Assembly: GCA_037126765.1 (NCBI GenBank)
Contig: JBBCBC010000034.1
Location: 20,644,691-20,708,690 of the forward strand
Direction of reading: 5' to 3'
Origin: Stenogyne calaminthoides
Taxonomy: Eukaryota; Streptophyta; Magnoliopsida; Lamiales; Lamiaceae
DNA: 64,000 nt
In this document: in pieces, positions 55,909-64,000 of the stretch
Numbering within the stretch: position 1 is the first letter of the stretch
Layout of the letters: every line of letters starts with the position of its first letter
Translations under genes and position numbers: made by a program
The notes under the pieces: generated by a model
Database searches by the model: none
Seen by the model: only the letters and a program-made list of their open reading frames with translations
What the model was told of the DNA's origin: nothing

Positions 55909-56407
55909 AGTAAAATCTGAAAAATTGAAGATTTTCAGATGCATGAAGCTTTCTCAGAATTCTACTGAGAAGCTCAGGATAAAATGGAAATACTGAACTG
56001 AGTCTCAGGAAACTCAGATTTACTGAAGGTCAGTACTCAGTAGCATACTGAACCTATTCAGTACTCAGTATTATACTGACATTTTATCAAGGTCAGTACT
56101 CAGTAAGACTGATAGAGGGAAATTAGTCTGAAGAAGTAATGACTCATGCGACTCATTTATTGCTTAAGTAAAAATCAGTAATCATTCGCAATAAATACAA
56201 AACACCTGAGGAATGTTTTTGGGTGGGATCGTTTTAAATTCCGAAGAAGGTCAACAGTCATTTAATGCTCTGCTACATTAATAACCAATGAGGATGTTTT
56301 GGCGGCTTAATTTTCGGAGATCGTCGGTTCGTATACCCGATTAATCGGAGATTAATCTCATCCGTTGCTTTTTCACCTAACCAACACGATTCCCCACGAT
56401 CTCGAAG
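55909..56407 (+). other. Non-coding region before ORF3, element D
   Basis: The region has repeated GTCAGTACTCAGTA words (56027-56115), then TTTTGGCGGCTTAATTTTC near 56299-56317, an E2F-like word. The antisense gene found here in A-C is absent. Confidence 0.5.
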
Positions 56408-56541
56408 CTATATAAACCCCAATCAGTCATTCAAGCCAAAATTTTATCAAACCCTTCGTTCCCAAATCCTCTGCAAATAAATTCCCTTTGCCCAGAAATT
56501 CTCCAAACCCTAAAGCTTCATTTCTTCAATCAATCTCAAAA
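56408..56541 (+). promoter_or_regulatory. Predicted ORF3 promoter and leader, element D
   Basis: CTATATAAACCCC (56408-56420) is a strong TATA box, followed by about 100 bases of CT-rich leader (CCAAACCCTAAAGCTTCATT) up to the ATG at 56542. No intron is evident, unlike A-C. Confidence 0.5.
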
Positions 56542-59500
56542 ATGGCTCCAACCTTGTTCGAGAGATTAGCCGAAACCAACAAGCCATGGTACGAGTTCGT
56601 TGATTCACTCGAAAGCACAACCAACTCAAAGCCAGAAGAGGAGGCTCTGCATATAATTCGACTGGCTAAACTCACCCAACTAGTCGCAAGCCGACCAGAC
56701 CAGGAGTTTGCGAAAGAGGTAATCGAATTCATCTATAACTTGAATATAGATGAAGAGGGTTGTATGCATTCTAAGTTAACTGTATCACACTTAGAGCATT
56801 CATCCAAATACGTCGATTTTGAGAGGGATCTGTATATAGTTCCGAAAAATTTGAATGATGTTTTTGAGCTCTGTGATAGAGGAGAGGATCCTACGATGTA
56901 TATGTCAGGTAGAGAGCAGGAGTACTTAGATAGGATTGCTGAGAATCCTATTAAGGTTGAAGCGACATTACATAAGAGGCACTTAAAGCCACAATATCGT
57001 GTGTTAATGGATATTGTGAGCAAATGCATCATGAGTCTTGCGGGGAGTTTTGAGCAGATCAGTACCCCGAAGCTCAGATTGATGGCGGCGATAGAGGCCT
57101 CACCCACCACAGACTTCAACTGGCTGAAATTCCTGATTCAGACGGTGAGTGAGCAGACCAATGTTTTGAGGAAGGTTGACGGGGCGATCTCAATCAAAGG
57201 CAAGATCCACCATGCCACCAAAATTGCTTATATTTTGGAGATGTGCAGAGAGGAGGAGGATATCTTCGCCAATTCGACCCCATTTCCTAAATCCAAAATT
57301 CTCTTTAAACCCATGCTGCAAAGAAGCAGGTCATCAGGGGAAAGAGAGAAAAGAAGGTAGAATCACCAGTTGCGGCTGATAAAGAGACTCAACAAACCAG
57401 AGTGAAGGTTTTGTTGGAGGCAAAGATGGAGCAAGGTGCAAAGATAATGAAGCAGAAGAACCTTGCCCCAAAGCGCAGAAGATTGGTGGTTCTCACCGAT
57501 GAAGATGGAAGTGATTCTGAAGAGATTCAACCGGAGGGCCAAACCGCTCAGAGTTCACCATTGCAAGTGTTGGCTCAAGTGTTGGCTCAGGTTATCTCTA
57601 GGACACAGGATCAGACTGAGGAGTAGGTCTTCTCTGAGGTGCTCGAGACTTCGCTCAGTTCAAATTAAATTTCTCAAGAAATTTTTAAAGGAACTCAGAC
57701 CTCAGAGATACCTACCTTAGATATGCAGGCTCAGACAGAAGAGCCAGCTCAGAGTCGATCTGAAGGTGTGCAGGCTCAGTCTAACGAGCCAACTCAGACT
57801 CAAACTGAGGATATGCCAGCTCAGGCCTCAGAACCCACTCAGATGCAAACTGAGGACCTGACTGCACAAACTTCAGATGCTGCTGAGGCTCAGGAGCAGA
57901 ATATTCTTGATGAGCTTCTGAGTGATCTACTGCTTGATCCCTCAGCTGATGCTTCAACTGAACCAGAAAGCCCGAGATGGAAGAAGGGCGAGGCTGAAGA
58001 AGGCGAGTGGAGGAGCAAGGGGGAACGATTCATTCTTGACCGCTACCCTGAGCTCAGCTCATATCCTGATCTGCAAGACGTTTTCTTCAGATTAAGGACA
58101 ACTGTGTTCATCCTCAATCAGACTCTTCCCGAGATGCTTGACATTGCTGCTTTCAGAGGGGAAGACTGGTGGAATGAGGAGACAGCCTTTCTGACCGACT
58201 TCTCAGGGTTCAGAAGGATAAAGCTCAGGATGAAAAACTCCGATTTTGATGAGCTGGTTCAAAGGAAGTTGGCTGAGAGGAGAGCAACTGAAGTTGGTGC
58301 CCCAAGCAGCGGAGACAAATCTCAAGATGGAGATGGGGACCAACAGGGAGATGTTGAGAAGCAGTCTCAGATGGAAAAGGAGACTTCTGTTGCTGATCAA
58401 CCTGGAATTGGTCAACATCAGACTGATGCTAGCACTCTTCAGACTGAGGCGCGGTTGGAGACTGGAGCTCAGGACGAAGCTGAAGCACAGGATGATCAGA
58501 CAGCACAGGAGATGCAGAAGATTCCTGAGATTGATCTCACTCCCTTGATGGAGAAACTTGAGAAGGTTGAGCCAATGATGATCAAAATTGCTCAGATGGA
58601 AGAGACGTTGGCCAATCAAGCTCAAAAGATGGAAAGTCTTAGTCACTCTTCAGAGCTGGTGCAAATTCAAAACACTCTAACCACCCAGATGACCTCCATG
58701 GAAGGAAAGCTGAATGAGAAGCTGGAGGGAGTCAAGGCTGAGTTAAGTGATGAACTGAAGCAGAAACACCAGGAGAGTTCTGATTCCTAGAGGTGAAACT
58801 GGCAGAAAAGAATGAGGTGCTAATCAAGTCTGCTGTTGAGGAAATGAGCTCATTACTCATGACCAAGATGACAGAGATGTTCAAGGAAGCACTCTCTGGC
58901 CAGTTTGCCCACTTATCTGAAGAATTTTCTGTGGCCAAGAACCATCTAAGGAGGCTGGAAGACGAACAAGATCAGATAGCAGGAGAAGTTCGCTATGTGA
59001 GCAAAGAGCAATATCACATGGACACAGCACTCTCCAGGCTTCTTCCAAATTACAGTGCCAAGAAGGGGGAAAAGGAAGCTGGAGATCTCAGAAAGTTCAT
59101 GGCACGTACTTTGGAGAAGAAGGCTCAGAAAGATGCTAAAATGTACAATCTAGCCAAAGCCTTTAAAAAGTCGAAGCTACTGAGAAGTTAAAATTTGCTC
59201 AGGTAGAAAAACCTATCTACACTCAAGTTTCTGAGCAAACCATGCTTGATGTTGCAAGAGAGAAATTGAGTGTTAGAGCAAAAGTTGGAACAAGCCAGGC
59301 TGCTGCTGAATTGCCTATGAAGAGGAAAGCCTTGGGCGCTGTTCAACCTGAAAGCAAGCGTGCGAAGACTTCCAAGCCAATCCAGAGAAAACTGATTCTG
59401 GATGATGAAGAAACGGATCAACAAGAAGAATCTGAGTCTCAACCTCAGAAGAAAGTCTTCAACACGAGAAATGCTCTGAAGACACTCCAAGAAGAACAAG

Positions 59501-60057
59501 CTAAGAAAGCTGCTGCTTCGGTCTCAGGAGCGTCTGTGATCAGAAAGAAGATAGACGAAGAGCAGAAGCGAAGGAGTGATTTCAGGAAGTTTGCGAGCAA
59601 GAGGAAAGAGACATCAAAAGCACTAAAGTGGCCCCACGTTGATAAATGGATGCCCATCAAACTCAACGATATGTGGGAAGAAGTCAAGAGAACCTTCTGG
59701 TTCAACTATGATGTTCTCAGGGAATGGAGAGGGGAAAACTCAGATCAGAATGAAGCTTTCATTGAATATCTTCTTATCTTCTATCCAAAGTATCTACAGA
59801 GCTGGATTAACTTTGCGGATGAAGGAGAGGTACAGATAGTGGCCTCTGGTCCATATTCCTATCCACCTCCAAGACTTAGTAATGGCTTGGTGAATGAGAA
59901 GGCCATTACTCAAGAAATTGCTCAGTATGCTGGTCAGTTGGGTCTAACAGGAAACAGTCCGGACATCATCAAGGAAAGAAATGAGCTAAAGAAGAGATTT
60001 TACGGAATGTTCGACCTGGAGGTGCCCACTGATGAAGTTGAGAATGAAACAAACTGA
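56542..60057 (+). pseudogene. ORF3 ('env-like' position), element D
   Basis: ORF3 starts at ATG 56542 (MAPTLFERLAETNKPWYEF) and is open to 57360. The N-terminal domain has LKPQYRVLMDIVSKCIM, equivalent to LRRKYRLLFDIVQKV in A. Three further frames carry the rest: 57402-57626; 57723-58790 (Gln/Thr/Glu-rich repeats such as EPTQTQTEDMPAQ, then a helical domain with FRLRTTVFILNQTLPEM and coiled coil); 58793-59191 (coiled coil, NYSAKKGEKE); and 59242-60057 (basic region, C-terminal domain WMPIKLNDMWEEVKRTF and EAFIEYLLIFYPKYLQ). No signal peptide or membrane span. That a pol-less element keeps so much of this reading frame suggests the protein or its RNA is useful to the element. Confidence 0.72.
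59059..59070 (+). promoter_or_regulatory. Internal polypurine tract in ORF3 (element D)
   Basis: AAGAAGGGGGAA, encoding KKGE, is one base different from the A and B copies. Confidence 0.42.
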
Positions 60058-60532
60058 AGAGCAGAAGACTGAAGAGCCAAATCTGAAGACTGAAGACTGA
60101 AGACTCAGAAGATTCTGTAATCTTTAAATTTTTTGTCTTTTTGATTTTGTTGATAAACTCATTGTAATCTGTAATGGGATACCTATCATCAATGAAGATT
60201 TATCATTATGCTCAAAAGATAATATCTCATTATCTTATTTACATGTCTTTTATTTTGATATGCCTGAATGAATGTCTCTGAACTAATTGTATGCTCATAT
60301 AAGGAGGAAATTGTCTGAATATGGGAAATTGTTTAAGTATTTGGTAATGAACTATTTAAAGAGATTCATTACTGAAGAAATTGCTGAATGATTAAACTGT
60401 TGAGAAACTCTGAAATTGTTGGGAGATTCTCTGATTTAAGAAATTGTTGGGAGACAACCAATCTTGTAATAGGATAAACTGAAACCTGAGTATAGGTTTT
60501 ATGTTTGTAACAAGATAGGTTTTGGCATCATC

Positions 60533-60545
60533 AAAAAGGGGAAAT
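60533..60545 (+). promoter_or_regulatory. 3' polypurine tract, element D
   Basis: AAAAAGGGGAAAT precedes the 3' LTR directly, after GGTTTTGGCATCATC. Confidence 0.82.
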
Positions 60546-62538
60546 TGTTGGGAGATGAATTTAATAAAGATATATGATTTTGATTAGATCCCAAAACCCT
60601 TGAGTATGACATGTTCAAGAATGATCTTGATAGTTGAGTCAGGATTCAGTTTTAGAGTATTCAGGATGTTATCTGCAAAATGTATAGTCATCAGATATAG
60701 TTCAGGATAGGTTCTGAAGACTCGGAAGAACTCAGTATGTTTCTGAAGTATCCGAAGTTTCAAGATGAAACTGAGATACTGAAGACTCAGTATGATACTA
60801 AATAACTAAAGACTTAGCACGAAGACTCAGTACATCAGTCAGTATAAACTACAAAGATTCAGAAGACCCTGAAGACTCAGAAGACCCTGAAGACTCAGAA
60901 GACTCTGAAGACACAAGACTGAAGATTGAGAAACTAAAGATCAAGAATACTGAAGGCACAGTAATTACTGAAGACTCAGTAAGGTACTGAATGCTCAGTA
61001 TGAACCTGAATGTTCCGAGGCACTGAATATATCTATCTGAAGGATGCAATACTGAGAAGATCGCGATTCCTTAGAAAATAGATATTTACCAATACATTCA
61101 AATGCAGACAAAAGGAACTAAGTCAGAAGTGTTGTTAAGGTTATATCAAACTCAGAGTTTGTAACCAAAAAGAGACGTTGAAGGTGTGTACCTCTAACTG
61201 AAGACAAAAGTCAAAAAGAGGAAGATGACACTGTACCATACTGACACTGACAGTGACAGGTCGCTGAAAAAGGTGTCAGATGTACAAAAGTTCCAGACTA
61301 CAAAAAGTGATGACCGGCTACATGAAAGGCTATTGCCTAAAACGTGTTAGGGAGTTTCAAACCCTAAATATAGCCTTTTCACACACCACAAGAGGAAACT
61401 CACGAAGCTATCTCTCCAACGGATAGTTTTCAAAAGTAACCTTGGTTTATGCCTATAAATACTGGTGACCTTCTACATTGTAAGGTTACGGGAAATTTAT
61501 ACGCAACTTAAGAGCACTCGAAAAACTTAGAATTTCCCAAGTGCTTCTATATTGAAGAGAGCTCACTATACTAAGCCTAGCTTGATAAGAAATATCCAAA
61601 GCTTAGTCGAGATATCCTAACCCTTTGCATTGTGCTTCATTGTAAAGGATATCTCATCCTAGTTGGAAACCAACCAAGAAACCCCAAACCCTTGAGAAGG
61701 TAGTTGGAGTGTGTTTGTTGGTGAGAAAGTGTTGTAAAGAGTTAGTAAACTACGCAGAGTAGTCAGAAAGCTCTAGAGGAGAAGTTAGTAAGCTACAGGG
61801 GTAGTCTGAAAGCTTGTTTGTGGTTGAGTAAGTAAACTACGGAGGTAGTCAGAAAGCTCAAGGTCGGGTTGAGTAAGTAAATTACGTGGAGTAGTCAGAA
61901 AACTCAGGGCCGAGTTGAGTAAGTAAACTACGAGGTAGTCAGAAAGCTCAGAAGTTGATAGTGAATTTCTCTGAAGAGTCAGGGAGAGTGGACGTAGGAG
62001 CTTGAGTCTCTGAACCACTATAATTGTTGTGTTCCTTATTACTTTCCTTATTTGTGCTTAACTGTTGCATTTACTTTATTTTGAAAGCATACTTTTCACT
62101 GATATTCAGTTGGAATCAATCCACTGAAGTTGCATAAGTGAATCACAGCCTAATCACTATTTCATAAAGGGAAGGTTTTCAGCAAAGCTTAAAACGAGTA
62201 TAAACTAAGGGCCAACCATTCCGCACAACTGAGTAGCTAGAACAGATAGTTACCAAACTGAACGTACTCTTCTGAGGGTTCAGTAAGTTAGTTATCTGAT
62301 CCAAGCAACTGAGGATCTCTGACACTCAGGACACAGTTGAGATTATCTGAGGTATCTGAAAGCAGCTCAGGATCACTGTCTCAGTAGACTTTGACTCAGG
62401 GCGATCTGTGCTTCTCAGAACCTAATCTTCAGGATTATCTGACCCAAGCTGACCTCAGTAAGAAAAAGTTTTAAAAACACTGAACACGTGTATTCCCCCC
62501 CCATACACGTGTAAAACTCGTTTGCACTGGGACCAACA
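60546..62538 (+). repeat. 3' LTR of element D
   Basis: The repeat is 1993 bp and pairs with 51840-53851. It lacks a 28-bp stretch present near 52795-52822 and has one extra 18-bp GAAGACCCTGAAGACTCA unit near 60860-60900. It ends CCAACA, followed by GTGTT. Confidence 0.92.
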
Positions 62539-62543
62539 GTGTT

Positions 62544-63260
62544 TAACCCTTACCGACTATAGCTTGATAGATGCAGCAAGTGGAGGGGCCATAGGTGATA
62601 AAACTTCAGAGCAAGCATGAGCTCTCATTGTGATCATGGCAGAAAGTTCTCAACAATTTAGACATCGTGATACACCATTGAAAATGGTACAAGAGGTAAG
62701 TGATTCGTTCATTAATGATATATTAATTGAGTTAACCTCTTTTGTTAGGATACTTGCTGCATGTGGAAATCAAACACAATTGGAGAACATGACACAATTT
62801 CAAGAGGAGACTAAATTGATTATAAAGAGATTGGAATTTCAAGTGGGTCAATTGGCAACCGCCGTCAACCGATTGTAGGCACAAACAGATGGGAAATTTT
62901 GTCATTTCAGTACGAGATTAACTCAATTAGAAGCGTGATTGCATTCACGTTAACGAGTGAAAAACAAGTTGAAGAAACCACAAAATCTAACCGAGAGCAG
63001 AAAATTCAGAGGGAGATCGAAATAGAGGAGGATGGGTACTCTGAAAATATTGGAAATACGACTAAAGAATCAACAAAACTTGTTGACACTGAATCTTTGT
63101 TCCAAATATTAAAATTGCAGAAACTTACATTGGGTTGCCCAGTGTCAAAACAACTGGAATTAAAGATGAGGTACTCTTTTCCCAATCAATTTCTATTATT
63201 CCTAATTCACTTTCATTCTCGTGCAGGTTCGAAGAAGTAGAGAAAGATGCCACAGAACAT
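62544..63260 (+). pseudogene. gag: Ty3/gypsy (Athila/Tat-like) gag, right part
   Basis: The gypsy Gag resumes with SLIDAASGGAIGDKTSEQA, the conserved 'iDAA.GGal..kt..eA' motif. It then has MAESSQQF (62638 on) and, at about 62800-62876, FQEETKLIIKRLEFQVGQLA, then TAVNRL, the usual 'lE.QvgQlA..v..R' motif. Several stops and shifts follow to about 63260. Confidence 0.72.
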
Positions 63261-63299
63261 TTGATACTTGACGTATTCCGGACGAGTGAGGTTTATGTA

Positions 63300-64000
63300 C
63301 CTCTATTGAGCCGATGAAGCAAATTTCGGGATATACTACGTTCTTAATGGAGATGTGCAAAAGCTTTACAATTGTGTTCAAAAAAATTTCGGCTACACAG
63401 TTCAATGCTTTGTTTCGTTGAAAATTGCTGATTTGAAACACCTACATGCTCTTTTGTTTGTGTAGTTCATGTACGTTGTCTTGGTGTTTGATTATAGTAA
63501 CATTATGCTGCCCAATTTTGTGCACAAATATGCTCACGTAAAACTTGAAAACTGAAAACAGGTTTAACTGTAAGTTCCGAAGCTAATATCTTTCAAACGA
63601 AATTTGATTTTGATGCGAAAAAAATTGAAAAATGATCTTTGATCAGTGGTTAATATACATATAAAAAATGGCGTTCTTATATCAGTTAAATTTAAAGTTA
63701 TAAGCTTTTTAATTTGTTATCTTACTGCTGTGATTCTGCGCTGTGAAAAAAATGACAGTAATTTCGTTTTGAGTCACCTCTTTTAGGATTGTTTTTTCCC
63801 GACTTTCAATCACTATTTTCACGAACAATTTTCTTGCTTGTTAACACTACATGGTGGGTTTTAATTACCTTAAAGTTTTGTGTTAAGTGGATTAACAGTT
63901 TGATGGAAAATGACTCGCGAAAATGGAAGAAATTTTGAAAGTTTGGGACACTAACTTTTAGAAAAATGTCAAAACTGAAACTATTGAAAAACTCAAGGTT
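63300..64000. other. No gene recognised
   Basis: The sequence is AT-rich and without long frames. It probably belongs to the decayed gypsy element, but no pol motif is seen before the window ends. Confidence 0.3.

Larger units (their letters stand above)
51840..62538 (+). mobile_element. Element D: pol-deleted, non-autonomous Sirevirus
   Basis: The LTRs at 51840-53851 and 60546-62538 are flanked by a perfect duplication, GTGTT (51835-51839 and 62539-62543). It has an intact PBS, a shortened gag, only the last ~45 codons of pol, a long ORF3 and a 3' PPT. Protease, integrase, reverse transcriptase and most of RNase H are absent. It inserted into a gypsy gag. The LTRs are alike except for scattered substitutions, two indels (28 bp and 18 bp) and a damaged patch at 53520-53720, so it moved fairly recently and needed enzymes from another element. 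Confidence 0.92.

Noticed and set aside
1..64000. CRISPR arrays or bacterial operons
   Set aside because: No direct-repeat/spacer arrays; all recognisable genes are plant transposon genes with plant-type primer sites, TATA boxes and introns.

Overview
This window looks like repeat-rich nuclear DNA from a flowering plant, probably a eudicot. The evidence is four Ty1/copia retrotransposons of the SIRE/Maximus (Sirevirus) type primed by plant initiator tRNA-Met, plus remnants of plant LINEs, a long-TIR MULE-like element, a tRNA-derived SINE and a Ty3/gypsy (Athila/Tat-like) element. I see no intact single-copy host gene, no rRNA or tRNA gene and no CRISPR array.

Layout. Positions 1-3060 hold old debris: a minus-strand LINE RNase H remnant, a 786-bp long-TIR element (481-1266) carrying an acid-phosphatase-like gene fragment, a SINE tail, and a minus-strand remnant (E) of a Sirevirus ORF3. 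Positions 3157-4011 and 33208-33674 are exons of an unidentified, probably transposon-related gene. It is split by element A (4012-33207, TSD TATAC), which is itself split by element B (12685-27820, TSD ATTTA). Element C (33675-48246, TSD AAAAC) lies 462 bp further on. From 48252 to 51839 there is a copia 3'-LTR remnant, a second LINE remnant, and the primer-binding site and gag of a gypsy element. That gag is split by element D (51840-62538, TSD GTGTT) and resumes at 62544. LTR divergence fits the nesting: over the first ~290 bases I count about 13 differences between A's LTRs and 2 between B's.

Architecture of the elements. A, B and C each read LTR, PBS, gag, pol, a 1.9-2 kb non-pol region, ORF3, polypurine tract, LTR. 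In all three the region between pol and ORF3 looks like a divergent two-gene cassette. An antisense gene has its own minus-strand TATA box, a protein conserved between copies and a conserved 3' end. About 0.7-0.9 kb away, ORF3 has its own plus-strand TATA box, a CT-rich leader and a 5'-UTR intron ending just before the ATG. ORF3 also carries an internal copy of the polypurine tract in all five copies. Element D has lost almost all of pol, the gag zinc knuckle and the antisense gene, yet has similar LTRs and a matching TSD, so it probably moved using enzymes supplied in trans.

Caution on sequence quality. Many frameshifts in C, in part of B's pol and in a patch of D's 5' LTR fall at CAG or CTG, which appear as CG, CCG or TCG. 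The pattern looks like basecalling error at CHG-methylated sites, so some 'broken' genes here may be intact in reality.
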